64,000 nt of DNA from JAWVFM01 sp963843315. Lineage in GTDB: Bacteria > Actinomycetota > Thermoleophilia > Solirubrobacterales > 70-9. The stretch spans positions 230,524-294,523 of the forward strand of contig CAWJJU010000006.1 in the NCBI GenBank assembly GCA_963843315.1. Reading direction: 5' to 3'. Position numbers and translations under genes: made by a program. Below the pieces are notes generated by a model, which had not been told where the DNA came from, did not search any database, and saw only the letters and a list, made by a program, of their open reading frames with translations. This document shows positions 38,298-48,110 of the stretch, in pieces; within the stretch, counting starts at the first letter, position 1; the number at the start of each line of letters is the position of its first letter.

Positions 38298-38915
38298 ATG
38301 AACACGTTCTACCGGCTGTCGTACGCAGTCGGGTTCCACCCCTGGGAAGACCTGGCGGAGCACCAGCCGTTCGCACAGGCCCTGATCACCCTGGTCGAGC
38401 ACGAAGAGCAAGGCCGCACCCCGCCGTACGGAACGGCGCTCGACATCGGGTGCGGCAGCGCGACCTGGGGAGTGCGGCTCGCGGCACGAGGTTGGAGCGT
38501 GAGCGGCCTGGACAACGTCCCCCGGGCGCTGCGACGTGCCCGGCAGAGGATCAACGACGCGGGCGTGGAGATGCGGCTGGTGCACGGAGACGTCACCCGG
38601 GCGCGGGACTCCCATGTTGGTTCGGGGTACGACCTCGTGCTCGACACGGGTACGTTCCACGGGCTGACCCCGGCTCAGCGCCTCGACATGGGACGCGAAG
38701 TGTCGGCGATCACCGCACCCGACGCCACCGTGATCCTCGACTGCTTCTCGCCGAGGAGGCGCGGTCCGCTGCCCCGCGGGTGCACGCGGACCGACGTCGA
38801 AGAGGCGTTTCCGGGCTGGGCCGTGACGGCCGTCGTCGACGCAGACACCGACCCCGATCCCATCGCACGGGCCTTCCGGTTCGACGAGCTCTTCTACCGG
38901 CTGCGGCGTCAGTGA
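38298..38915 (+). CDS. SAM-dependent methyltransferase (class I)
   Basis: Intact, 205 residues. SAM motif I is ALDIGCGSATWGVRLAARGW, followed by the acidic strand end VSGLDNVPRALRRARQR and YDLVLDTGTFHGL. The start ATG at 38298 follows the cupin stop by a few bases, and its own stop overlaps the monooxygenase start by one base (TGATG). This suggests a tightly coupled cupin-methyltransferase-monooxygenase unit acting on one small molecule. The substrate cannot be told. Confidence 0.88.
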   Translation: MNTFYRLSYAVGFHPWEDLAEHQPFAQALITLVEHEEQGRTPPYGTALDIGCGSATWGVRLAARGWSVSGLDNVPRALRRARQRINDAGVEMRLVHGDVTRARDSHVGSGYDLVLDTGTFHGLTPAQRLDMGREVSAITAPDATVILDCFSPRRRGPLPRGCTRTDVEEAFPGWAVTAVVDADTDPDPIARAFRFDELFYRLRRQ

Positions 38916-40030
38916 TGGTGCCCGGCGGGCGACCCGATCACGTCCTCGTCGTCGGCGGTGGAGTCGCCGGGCTCGCCACGGCCAGGGCGCTGCACCGGCA
39001 CGGCATCGAGTGCGACGTCGTCGAGCGAGCGGATGGTTGGACGCGTCCGGGCGGCGGGATGTACCTGCCGGCCAACTCCGTCCGCGCCCTGGACATGCTG
39101 GGACTGCGGCTCCCGATGCTCGAACGCGGCCAGCAGATCGTTCGGCAGCGTTTCCTCGACCACCGGGGGCGTCTGCTGCTCGACGTGGAGCTGGCACGCG
39201 TCTGGGGCTCGACCGGCCCGTGCCTTGCATTGGGGCGGCAAGAGCTTCATGAGGTGTTGCGCGACGGCGTCACCGTGCGCTTGAAGATGCAGGTCGACGC
39301 CCTCCGCGAGGACGGAACCCGTGTCCACGCCGTCTTCACTGATGGATCGAGCGCCGCCTACGACGTCGTCGTCGGCGCCGACGGCGTGCACTCGTCGATA
39401 CGGACCACCGCGTGCGGCGGCACCCATCCCGACTTCCTGCGGCAGGTCAGCTGGCGCTTCCTCGTCGATGGCTTCGCAGAGGTCTCGACGTGGACGGTTT
39501 GGCTCGGGCACGACAGAACCTTCTTGGCGGTCCCCCTCGGGGACGGACGCCTCTACTGCTACGCCGACGTCTCCGCATCGGAGCCGATCGACCCGAGTGG
39601 CGGGGACCCGGCAGCGCTGGCCGAGCTCTACGGCCGTTTCGCAGAGCCGGTCCCCGCCATCCTGGCGGCCCAGCTGGCGACTGGTCGGGCGACATACTTC
39701 TCGCCCATCGAGGAGGTCGTCCACGAGCCCTGGGTCCGTGGACGGGTCGCCCTCGTCGGAGACGCGGCGCACGCCATGTCGCCGAACATGGCCGAGGGCG
39801 CCGGGATGGCGCTCGAGGACGCGCTTGTCATCGCGGACGTGCTTGCCTCCGGCGCACCGCTCGACGCCTTCGAAGCCCGACGCCGAGATCGCGTTGCGTT
39901 CGTGCGAGCCCAGACGCGACGAAGAGACCGCACGCGAGGCCTCCCGCCCGGCGTCCGGAACGCGGCGCTGCGGCACGCTGGCCAACGGATCTTCCGGAGC
40001 AACTATTCTCAATTGTGCGCGGAGCCGTAG
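38915..40030 (+). CDS. FAD-dependent monooxygenase (PHBH/UbiH-like)
   Basis: Intact, 371 residues. Rossmann motif VLVVGGGVAGLATARALHRHG, the FAD/NADPH DG motif VVVGADGVHSSIR, and the second FAD motif GRVALVGDAAHAMSPNMAEGAGMALEDA are all present in order. Group A flavoprotein hydroxylases of this kind act on aromatics, polyketides or antibiotics (for example tetracycline-inactivating enzymes). Coupled to the methyltransferase by a one-base overlap. Alone this does not say biosynthesis, catabolism or resistance. Confidence 0.92.
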   Translation: MVPGGRPDHVLVVGGGVAGLATARALHRHGIECDVVERADGWTRPGGGMYLPANSVRALDMLGLRLPMLERGQQIVRQRFLDHRGRLLLDVELARVWGSTGPCLALGRQELHEVLRDGVTVRLKMQVDALREDGTRVHAVFTDGSSAAYDVVVGADGVHSSIRTTACGGTHPDFLRQVSWRFLVDGFAEVSTWTVWLGHDRTFLAVPLGDGRLYCYADVSASEPIDPSGGDPAALAELYGRFAEPVPAILAAQLATGRATYFSPIEEVVHEPWVRGRVALVGDAAHAMSPNMAEGAGMALEDALVIADVLASGAPLDAFEARRRDRVAFVRAQTRRRDRTRGLPPGVRNAALRHAGQRIFRSNYSQLCAEP

Positions 40031-40124
40031 CGGTCCGTGGCGAGGGTCCACTCGCCACCTCTCAGGCCAGCCCGGACGGTGAGGTTGACGAACTTGAGCC
40101 CGACTTCGGCATAAGACTGCAGTG

Positions 40125-40143
40125 GGAGTGGCGTGGCCACTCC
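40125..40143. terminator. Short perfect hairpin after the monooxygenase
   Basis: GGAGTGGC and GCCACTCC pair perfectly across a 3-base loop, about 100 bases after the monooxygenase stop. There is no U-run, so it is only a possible terminator, or part of the decayed transposase just to the right. Confidence 0.4.
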
Positions 40144-40149
40144 TCCGCG

Positions 40150-40902
40150 CAGCCCTGCACCTCAGCGCCCACGCCAGGATCACCACCGCGATCGTCAAGC
40201 GCACGTTCCGTGAAACCGCAGGCCAATACGGCATTCCCGCCTCCACGCTGACCGACAACGGCATGGTCTACACCGTCCGCCTGGCCGGCTTCGGCCGCCA
40301 AGGAGGCCGCAACGGGTTCGAGCAGCAACTGCGCACCTGGAACGTGGTCCAGAAGAACTCATGACCCAACCACCCCACCACCTGCGGGAAGGCCGAGCGG
40401 TTCCAGCAGACCATGAAGAAGTGGCTGCGCGCCCAACCCGTCCAGCCGACCACGACCGCCGAGCTCCAGGCACTTCTCGACGCCTTCGCAGACGAGTACA
40501 ACCACAGGCGGCCGCACCGATCGCTGCCCCACCGGGCCACCCCGGCGACCCTCTACGACTCGATGCCCAAGGCCCTACCAGGCCCGACCACGGACCCCGC
40601 GACCCACGACCGCATCCGACACGACCGCGTCGACAAAGCCGGCTCCGTCACCCTGCGGCACAACAGCCGACTGCACCACATCGGCGTCGGGCGAACCCAC
40701 GCCGGAACCTGCGTCATCCTGCTCATCCAGGACCTCGACATCCGGGTCGTCGACGCCGCCACCGGCGAGCTCCTCAGAGAGCTCATCCTCGACCCCAGCC
40801 GGGACTACCAGCCCACCCGAGCACCCAAGAAGCCCGCCAAATGAACGACACCCGGACCTGCATTCGCAGGTCCGGGTGTCGCCGATGTCCTGAGACATCA
40901 CA
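40150..40902 (+). mobile_element. IS481-family insertion sequence, 5' truncated and frameshifted
   Basis: The frame gives the C-terminal part of an IS481 integrase-type transposase: ALHLSAHARITTAIVKRTF, TAGQYGIPASTLTDNGMVYT (the second DDE Asp region) and, after a slip near 40,365, CGKAERFQQTMKKWLRAQP (the catalytic-Glu helix), EYNHRRPHRSLPHRATPATLY and a C-terminal beta domain ending at 40844. The HTH half and the left inverted repeat are missing. On the right, after a 14-bp hairpin, the short palindrome GATGTCCTGAGACATC at 40884-40899 looks like the element's terminal repeat; the tRNA starts 4 bases later. Inactive. Confidence 0.8.
40847..40880. terminator. 14-bp perfect hairpin at IS481 3' end
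   Basis: GACACCCGGACCTG (40847-40860), loop CATTCG, then its exact complement to 40880. It lies 2 bases after the transposase stop and can terminate transcription from either side; the subterminal position is part of the IS. Confidence 0.7.
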
Positions 40903-40905
40903 CGG

Positions 40906-40979
<74 letters not shown>

Positions 40980-41055
40980 AATGCTCGCCGAGGCGAGCGG
41001 TGGAAACCATACCGCAGGGTTTCCGGGGCTCCCGCATCGGCACCGGGAGGCGGGA

Positions 41056-42048
41056 TCAGGGGGTGCGGACGGCGGCGCTGCCGCGGCTGATCCGCAGGCT
41101 GCTGGTGTCCACGGCGACGAAGGCGGAGGCCGGGATCCGCTTGAGGTCACGGATCAGGCGGTCCGGCCAGTGCGCGTTGCGCTCGCCCTGGAAGAACCAC
41201 GGCGAGCCGTTGTCGGCGAGCACCAGGCCGTAGGTCTTCATCGCCCGCACGACCGTCCTGGCGTGCGCGCCCAGCCCGCTCCCGTCGTACGACGCCTTCA
41301 GCCGGAAGCGGGCCCCCATCGGCGGGAGGCGGGTCGCCGGGCCCGAGCCGGCGTCGTGCCGCGCGGGCCACAGGTGGGCCGCCGCCGTGGCGTCCGTGGT
41401 GAACCGGATCGCGTGGTTGACCCTGCCTGCCTTGACCTCGTTCCAGCGCAGCAGGCCGGGCAGGATCGGCAGGCCGGCGGCGTCCGCGGAGGTCCAGCCG
41501 TTCGGACGCAGCCGGTTGCTGGACAGCTTCCAGGTCGCGCCCGAGCCGGCCCGCCAGCGGCCGTCGCGGACCCGGGTCAGCCAGGTCTCGTAGAGCTTGC
41601 ATGTGGCCTTGTCGACGACGACCGTGTGCTTGTCGCCGGCCGAGCCGCGGCCGCCCTCGACCCGGGTGTCGGCCCCCAGCGGGTAGCGCTCCCGGTCGCT
41701 CTCGCGCCGGTAGTCGAAGCGCACCGGCACCGTCCGGTGTCCACCGCCGACGACCGTGACCGGGATGCCGTAGTCCGGCCCGTCGCCGTACGACGGCCCG
41801 AAGTCCGGGTGCAGGTCCCGCTCGGTGTGCATGTGGGACAGCCAGGCCCGGCTGCGCGCGTGCACCGGCAGGGCGGAGACGTCCGCCTTCCACCAGTTGT
41901 CCGCCGGGAACACCTGGCACGACGTACCGGCCACCGGTCGCGGGGCGACCGGGCCGCGAGCCGACACCGACGTGAACGTGGCGCCCGACGAGGGCACCAC
42001 CGCGCAGCCGAGCACCGCCACGAGGGCCCCCGAGACCAGCCGCCGCAC
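41056..42048 (-). CDS. Secreted actinobacterial protein of unknown function
   Basis: Intact, 330 residues from the GTG at 42048, 5 bases after the der stop. A signal peptide (RRLVSGALVAVLGCAVVPSSGA) precedes a domain beginning CQVFPADNWWKADVSALPVH. Further conserved-looking stretches are DFGPSYGDGPDYGIPVTVVGG, CKLYETW, and near the C-terminus KTYGLVLADNGSPWFFQGE. I have the impression of a family of secreted proteins in actinobacteria and other soil bacteria, but I know no function. No hydrolase motif is evident. Confidence 0.75.
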   Translation of the reverse strand: MRRLVSGALVAVLGCAVVPSSGATFTSVSARGPVAPRPVAGTSCQVFPADNWWKADVSALPVHARSRAWLSHMHTERDLHPDFGPSYGDGPDYGIPVTVVGGGHRTVPVRFDYRRESDRERYPLGADTRVEGGRGSAGDKHTVVVDKATCKLYETWLTRVRDGRWRAGSGATWKLSSNRLRPNGWTSADAAGLPILPGLLRWNEVKAGRVNHAIRFTTDATAAAHLWPARHDAGSGPATRLPPMGARFRLKASYDGSGLGAHARTVVRAMKTYGLVLADNGSPWFFQGERNAHWPDRLIRDLKRIPASAFVAVDTSSLRISRGSAAVRTP

Positions 42049-42053
42049 GGCGA

Positions 42054-43439
42054 CTACCGCTTGCGCTTCTCGCGCGGGCGCACCGAGATCTCGATCGGCG
42101 TGCCGACGAAGCCGAACTCCTCGCGCAGGCGCCGCTCGATGTAGCGCTCGTAGCCCGCGTCCAGCTTGCCGGTGGTGAACAGGATGAACGTCGGCGGTGC
42201 CACACCCGCCTGGGTGCCGAACAGGATCCGCGGCTGCTTGCCGCCGCGCACCGGGTGCGGGTGCTCGGCGACCAGCCGGCCGAGGAAGGCGTTCAGCTGG
42301 CCGGTGGTGATCCGGGTCTCCCAGCCCTCCAGCGCCCGCTCCAGCGCCGGGACCAGGCGGTCGATGTGCCAGCCGGTGCGGGCGGTGACGTTGATCCGCG
42401 GCGCCCACTGGACCTGCACGAGCTCGCGCTCGATCTCGCGGTCGAGGTAGTAGCGACGTTCCTCGTCGACCTTGTCCCACTTGTTGAACGCGATCACCAG
42501 CGCCCGACCCGACTCGCGGATGGTCTGGATGATCCGGACGTCCTGCTCGGAGATCGAGTCGGAGCCGTCGACCACCAGGACGGCGACCTCCGCACGGTCG
42601 ATCGCGGTGGTGGTGCGCAGCGAGGCGTAGTACTCGTGGCCCGAGGCCTCCTTGACCCGCTTGCGGATGCCCGCGGTGTCGATGAAGCGCCACGTCTTGT
42701 CGCCGAGGGTGATCAGCTCGTCGACCGGGTCGACGGTGGTGCCGGACGCGTCGTCGACGACGACCCGGTCCTCCTTGGCGAGCTTGTTGAGCAGCGAGGA
42801 CTTGCCGACGTTGGGCTTGCCGACGATCGCGATGCGGCGCGGGCCGCCGAGCTCGGGGTCCTGGTACGGCGGGGGCTCCGGCAGCGCGGCCAGGATCGCG
42901 TCGAGCATGTCGCCCGAACCACGACCGTGCACCGCGGAGACCGGCCACGGCTCGCCCAGCCCGAGGTTCCAGAGACCGTAGGCCTCCGCCTCCATGCGCT
43001 GGTCGTCGACCTTGTTCGCGGCCAGCACGACCGGCTTCTTGGAGGCGCGCAGGATCTTCACCACGGCCTCGTCGGCGTCGGTGATGCCGATGGTCGCGTC
43101 GACCACGAACAGCACCGCGTCGGCCAGGTTGACCGCGATCTCGGCCTGGGCGCGGATCGCCTCGGCCAGGCCGCGGGCGTCCGGGTCCCAGCCGCCGGTG
43201 TCGACCACGGTGAAGGCACGGCCGTTCCAGGTGGCGTCGTAGTAGACGCGGTCGCGGGTGACGCCCGGGACGTCCTCGACGACGGCCTCGCGGCGACCGA
43301 TGATGCGGTTGACCAGGGTGGACTTGCCGACGTTGGGGCGACCGACGACGGCGAGCACCGGCACCGGTCCGGACGCGTACGGGGTCTCCCCCGCGGTCTC
43401 GTCCGGGGTCCCCTGGTTCTCGGGGGCAGCGTCAGTCAT
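42054..43439 (-). CDS. der: GTPase Der (EngA), ribosome assembly
   Basis: Intact, 461 residues. Two tandem GTPase domains: G1 motifs GRPNVGKST and GKPNVGKSS, G3 DTGGWD and DTAGIR, G4 NKVDD and NKWDK, then a C-terminal KH-like domain ending REKRKR. Double-domain EngA proteins act in 50S subunit maturation. ATG at 43439 with GGAG upstream. It directly follows cmk, as in most actinobacteria (Rv1712-Rv1713). Confidence 0.97.
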   Translation of the reverse strand: MTDAAPENQGTPDETAGETPYASGPVPVLAVVGRPNVGKSTLVNRIIGRREAVVEDVPGVTRDRVYYDATWNGRAFTVVDTGGWDPDARGLAEAIRAQAEIAVNLADAVLFVVDATIGITDADEAVVKILRASKKPVVLAANKVDDQRMEAEAYGLWNLGLGEPWPVSAVHGRGSGDMLDAILAALPEPPPYQDPELGGPRRIAIVGKPNVGKSSLLNKLAKEDRVVVDDASGTTVDPVDELITLGDKTWRFIDTAGIRKRVKEASGHEYYASLRTTTAIDRAEVAVLVVDGSDSISEQDVRIIQTIRESGRALVIAFNKWDKVDEERRYYLDREIERELVQVQWAPRINVTARTGWHIDRLVPALERALEGWETRITTGQLNAFLGRLVAEHPHPVRGGKQPRILFGTQAGVAPPTFILFTTGKLDAGYERYIERRLREEFGFVGTPIEISVRPREKRKR

Positions 43440-43613
43440 CGAAGGTTCTCCTTGGTGGACACCGGGCACGTCACGAGGACGTCCTGCGGTGGTGGTTCGG
43501 CGATGGGTCCGGGTGGGTCGAGCCCGGTCTCGGCGCGCGCCCGGCCCGGGTGCGCGCGAGGATCCCGGTGGGCGAACAACGCGGTGACCCGGGCTTGTTC
43601 CCGGGGCGGCGGC

Positions 43614-44289
43614 TCATGCGCCCTCCGGGTCCGCGGTGGCCGCCGCCAGCGCGACGACCTGGGAGATCACCTCGTCGAGGGTGTACGGCGTGGTGTCGAT
43701 GTGGTGCGCGCCGTCCGGCATCACCAGCGGCGCGGTCGCCCGGCCGGAGTCGATCGGCGTCGCGGGCGCGGAGCGAGGCCTCGGTGGCGGACACGTCGGA
43801 ACCGCCCTCCTCGGCCGCCCGGCGTACGGCGCGGGCACCGGCGTCGGCGGTCAGGTAGACCTTCACGGGGGCCTGGGGCCACACCACGGAGCCGATGTCG
43901 CGGCCCTCGACCACGATGCCTCCCGCGCCGATCTCGGCCCGCTGCAGCTCCAGCAGCCGGGCGCGCACCTCGGGCACCGCGCTGACCGGGCTGACCGCGT
44001 CGGTCACGCGCTGCTCGCGGATCGCGGCGGCGACGTCGGTGCCGTCGACGGTGATGGTCGGTGCCAGGGGGTCGGTGCCGGACTCGATGAGCGGGGTGTT
44101 CGCCTTCGCGGCCACCGCGGCGGGGTCGCTGACGTCGACGCCCTCCCGGAGCATGAACCACGTCATCGCCCGGAACATCGCGCCGGTGTCGAGGTAGCGC
44201 AGTCCCAGCCGGGCGGCCACGCCCCGCGAGGTGCTCGACTTGCCCGACCCGGACGGTCCGTCGATGGCGACGACAACGGTGCTGCTCAC
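43614..44289 (-). CDS. cmk: Cytidylate kinase
   Basis: Phosphorylates CMP/dCMP. P-loop AIDGPSGSGKSSTSRGVA, then LRYLDTGAMFRAMTWFML (CMP-binding), IVVEGRDIGSVVWP and VKVYLTADAGARA. After a slip near 43,760 the C-terminus reads RDATPIDSGRATAPLVMPDGAHHIDTT. GTG start at 44289. About 225 residues, normal. Between aroH-tyrA and der, the standard neighbourhood. Confidence 0.95.
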
Positions 44290-44371
44290 GGCGGACGGGC
44301 CTCCTGCTGGGCGGAAAGGTGCGGGGGCAGCCTATCGTCCGGCGCGCCCGCGACCTCCATCCCCGAGGCGG

Positions 44372-45846
44372 CTAGAGGTGGACGGTCCACTCCCGCTCGC
44401 CGAGCGCGTCGGCCAGGTGCCCGGCGCGCTCGACCTCGACGACCAGCTCGACCTGGCCGACCGGGCGGCCCGGGTCGTGGTCGATGTGGACGTCCTCGAT
44501 GTTGACGCCGATCTCCCCGGCGTCCGCGAACAGCCGGGCCAGCTCGCCCGGGTGGTCGGGCACCGCGACCCACACCGACGCCGTCGGGCGCAACGGGCCA
44601 CCGTGCTTGCCGGGGATGGCCAGGGTGCCGGCAACGCCCTCGCTGAGCAGCCCGGACAGGGGTGCCCGGGCGCCGTCGGCGACCGCGGCGCGGAGCTGCG
44701 TCGAAGCGGCCTCGCACCTCGTCGAGCAGGGCCAGCACGGCCGGGGCGTTGCGCGACGATGATCTGCTGCCACAGGCCCGGGTCGCCGGCTGCGATCCGG
44801 GTGACGTCGCGGACCCCCTGCCCGGACAGCGCCAGGTGGTCGCCGGGGGCACCGGCCAGCCGGCCCGCCACCAGCGCGGCCATCAGGTGCGGCAGGTGGG
44901 AGGTCCGGGCCACCGCCAGGTCGTGCTCGTCGGGCGTCAGCGACACCTCGACGCCGCCGCAGAGCGCGACCAGCGCGCGGACCGACGCCACCGCCTCGGG
45001 AGTGGAGTCCTCGTGGGGGGTGACCGCCCACGGGCGGCCCTCGAACAGGGTGGCGGAGGCCGCCAGCGGGCCGGACCGCTCGGAGCCCGCCATCGGGTGG
45101 CCGCCGACGTAGCGGGCCAGGTCGGCCCCGGTGGCCCGGGCCTCGACGAGCGGCTGGCCCTTGATGCTCCCGACGTCGGTGACCACGGCGTCCGACGCCG
45201 CCAGCTCGCGGACCACGCGTCGCGCCGAGGTGGTCGGGCGGGACCGCGACGACGACCAGCTGCACCGGCGACCCGTCGTACGGGCGGCCGGCGCCCAGGC
45301 CCGAGGCGGTCCGGACGTTCTCGGCGGAGACGTCGGAGAGCAGCACGTCGAGGCCGGCGCGCGCGGCAGCGCCAGCGCCACCGAGGTGCCGAGCAGGCCG
45401 GCGCCGACGACGTGCACCGGCCCGGTCAGGGCGTCGGCACCGGGGCCGTCGCCACCCTCGTCGGCGCTGTCGGGCACCGAGCGGACCCGGGTCAGGTCGC
45501 GGCGCAGGTTGGCGGCGCCGTGCAGGTAGACGTGGGTGATGTCGGCACGCGGCAGGTCGGTCTCGACGTGCGCCATCATCCGCACCACCCGCGGCATCGA
45601 GCCCTCGATCTCGAGCTCGCGCGCACAGATCAGCGGGACGTCGCCGAACCCGAGCCGGCGGGCGGCGTACGCCGGGAACTCCGAGACCAGGTCGGAGGTG
45701 GCGGTGAAGATCACCGAGATGAAGTCGTCGACGGCGAGGCCGTTGGACTCCATCACGTCGAGCACCATCTCGGCGACCCGCTCGAGCATGTGCTCGCGGA
45801 CGTCCTCCTCGAGCTGGGTTGCTCCGCGTACGGCGCGCACTGCCAC
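44372..45846 (-). CDS. AroH chorismate mutase fused to TyrA prephenate dehydrogenase (frame broken)
   Basis: The first about 120 residues are an AroH-type chorismate mutase: VRAVRGATQLEEDVREHMLE, DFISVIFTATSDLVSEFPAYAAR, DVPLICARELEIEGSMPRVVRMM and ADITHVYLHGAANLRRDL. Without any stop, a 25-residue linker leads to TyrA: VHVVGAGLLGTSVALAL (NAD), GGHPMAGSERSG, SLTPDEHDLAVARTSHLPHLMAAL and a C-terminal ACT domain (ARLFADAGEIGVNIEDVHIDHDPG). Indels near 45,360, 45,235 and 44,755 affect only the TyrA part. GTG at 45846 with AGGAGAGG. In many relatives these are two genes, so a lost stop codon through an indel is the alternative. Confidence 0.85.
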
Positions 45847-45930
45847 GGATCCGTCCTCTCCTCGCCTCGGTCCGCGGGTGCGGACGAGGTCCAAGGCTAA
45901 CGACCCGCCGGCCGGACCGGCCTCCGGCTC

Positions 45931-46325
45931 TCAGGACGGCTGGTAGTCCCCGAAGGACCAGTGGTTCCCCTCCGGGTCGGCGACGCTCCCGCCGCGGCCG
46001 CCGTAGTCCTGGTCGACCATCGGCCGCGAGCACGGTGGCGCCGGCCGCGACGGCGACGTCGAAGACGGCGTCCGGGTCCGGAGTCACCAGGTACGCCGCC
46101 GAGCGACCGGCGTTGTCGACCGCGCCGTCCGGTCGACGGGAGCCGAACATGATCCCGCCGCCGCCCGGCCACAGCCACTCGGCGTGCACGACGACGGCTC
46201 GGGTCACCCTCGTCGCGGTACGTCGCGTGCTCGGTGAAGCCGATCGCCGTGAGCCAGTCGGTCATCACGCGAGCATCATGGACGGTCATCGTGTGCCAGA
46301 GGCGGACGGTGCTCGGGTCGGTCAT
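45931..46325 (-). CDS. VOC (glyoxalase/bleomycin-resistance) superfamily protein
   Basis: About 130 residues. Starts MTDPSTVRLWHTMTVHDARV with GACCTCCC upstream. The vicinal-oxygen-chelate pattern is seen in DWLTAIGFTEHATY, GIMFGSRRP, AAYLVTPDPDAVFDVAVAAGATVL and the C-terminal GSVADPEGNHWSFGDYQP. Two slips near 46,205 and 46,025. Metal-binding lyase/dioxygenase or antibiotic-binding roles are all possible. Directly downstream of the AraC gene. Confidence 0.82.
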
Positions 46326-46339
46326 GGGAGGTCCTCTCG

Positions 46340-47205
46340 TCGCGGTCGCCCTCAGGCTCCCCCGGTCCCCTCCTCCGCGTCTTGGACGGAATGGGAACTC
46401 CGCGCGCAGCCAGGTCGCCGGCGGCGACCCGGCCAAGCACGCCCCACTCGCGGGTCAGGTGCGCCTGGTCGGCGTAGCCGACGGCCGCGGCGATGCCGGC
46501 GAGCCGAACCGGGCGGCCGCCCACCGCGGCCCGCCGGAGCAGCCGGTGGCTGTGCTCGAACCGGGCCAGCCGCTGCCAGGCCTTCGGGGGCAGCCCGGAC
46601 TCCGCACGGACCAGGGTGCCGAGGTGGCGGCGGCTGAGGCCCACCTCGGCGGCGACCCGGTCGACCGGCACGCCGCGGGTGAGCCGCGCCATCGCCTCAC
46701 CCACCTCGGCCCGCGGGCCGGGAGCGCCGGTCCTGGCCAGCGCCCGCAGCAACGCCCGCTGCACCAGGGCCACGGCGGCCCGCGAGTCGGGAGCCTCGGC
46801 GACCCGTCCGGGCAGCTCGCGCAGCTCCGGCGGCGCGCCGGGGAGGTCCTCGAGCTCCACCAGCTCACCGACGAGGGCGGCTGCGGGGAGACCGAGCAGG
46901 GCGCGCGCCCCGGCGGTGCTGAGGGCCAGCTGGACGCCGCTCTGGCGGCCGTCGTGATGGATCGCGGCGGGACGGGTGTGCAGACCCGAGAGGGTGGACC
47001 AGCGCACGGCACGCGTGGCGGGTCGTCCCGACCAGCCGACGTCCAGCGGCGCGCCGGTCGGCAGCACGAAGGTCAAGGTGGTGGCCGGCATCCCCACGTG
47101 CACGCCCGGCGCGCCCACGTCCAGGTCGTAGGCCACCAGGGAGGCGACGTACGGCCGCAACGCCGGAGCAGGTGCACGGGGTGCATGGCCCCACGGTACG
47201 TCGGG
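46340..47205 (-). CDS. AraC-family transcriptional regulator
   Basis: The N-terminal sensor part includes LRPYVASLVAYDLDVGAPGVH and MPATTLTFVLPTGAPLDV. The C-terminal AraC DNA-binding domain has VDRVAAEVGLSRRHLGTLVRAESGLPPKAWQRLARF and LAGIAAAVGYADQAHLTREW. About 285 residues. The start is uncertain because no good codon lies in frame (GTA or TTG near 47,200); an indel near 46,420 also shifts the last 30 residues, which run into the VOC gene. It probably controls the VOC gene. Confidence 0.82.
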
Positions 47206-47218
47206 CGCCGGCGGTGGC

Positions 47219-47310
47219 TCAGAGATCCGCGCCGAAGAGCAGGGCCGCCATCTCGTCGAGGTCGTCGTCGGCCATCTCCCGGAACCGGAGCCGGAGGTCG
47301 GTGCGGGAAG
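47219..47310 (-). pseudogene. Short GNAT-like N-terminal remnant
   Basis: A 30-residue frame reading DLRLRFREMADDDLDEMAALLFG before a stop at 47219. The pattern resembles the first helix of GNAT acetyltransferases, but nothing of the catalytic core follows. It may be a real short peptide, a fragment, or the start of a gene removed by a rearrangement between rluB and the AraC gene. Confidence 0.25.
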
Positions 47311-47348
47311 CATCCCGCCAGCCTTGGGACGGGTGCCCGCGCGATGGC

Positions 47349-48110
47349 TCAGAGCTGGGCGCTGTCCATCAGCTCGCCGAGCTCGTCGAGCGCTCAGCTC
47401 GCGGATCTCGCCGTCGCGGAGCCTGGCCAGCTGGACCGGGCCGATCGCGGTGCGGGTCAGCCGGCGCACCGGGTGGCCGACGTGGTCGAGCAGCCGGCGC
47501 ACGATGCGGTTGCGGCCCTCGTGGATGACCAGCTCGACGATCGAGCGACCCTGCGCGTTGCCCTGGCCGGCGCTCACGACGCGGGCCTGCGAGACGGTGA
47601 CCGGGCCGTCCTCGAGCGTCACGCCGCGCCAGCAGCCGGTCGAGGGTCTCCTTGGTGACCTCGCCCTCGACCTCGGCGACGTAGGTCTTGTCCACCTCGT
47701 AGGACGGGTGCGCCAGGCGCTGGGCGAAGTCGCCGTCGTTGGTGAGCAGGATCAGCCCGGAGGTGTCGGTGTCGAGCCGGCCCACGTGGAAGAGCCGCTC
47801 GGGCCGGTCGGCGACCAGGTCGGTCAGGGTGCGGCGGCCCTCGGGGTCGCTCATCGTGGAGACCACGCCGCGGGGCTTGTTGAGCACGAGGTAGACGTTC
47901 GGGGAGATCGGCGGCAGCCGCTTGCCGTCGACCCGGATCACCGCGATGCGCGGGTCGACCTTGGTGCCGAGCCGGGTGACGATCTCGCCGTCGACCTCGA
48001 CGCGGCCCTCGAGCATCAGCTCCTCGCACTTGCGGCGGCGTGGCGACACCGGACTGGGCGAGCAGCTTCTGGAGCCGGATCAGGCCGTCGTCGTCGGGCT
48101 CGAGGCTCAC
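47349..48110 (-). CDS. rluB: RluB-type 23S rRNA pseudouridine synthase
   Basis: The N-terminal S4 domain (IRLQKLLAQSGVA, RRRKCEELMLEGRVEVDGEIVT) precedes the RsuA-family catalytic domain: VYLVLNKPRGVVSTMSDPEG, catalytic Asp in LFHVGRLDTDTSGLILLTNDG, KTYVAEVEGEVTKE, and NRIVRRLLDHVGHPV. It ends LDELGELMDSAQL after a slip near 47,390; others are near 48,045 and 47,635. The GTG start at 48110 overlaps the scpB stop (GTGA), the typical actinobacterial scpA-scpB-rluB order. Confidence 0.95.
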
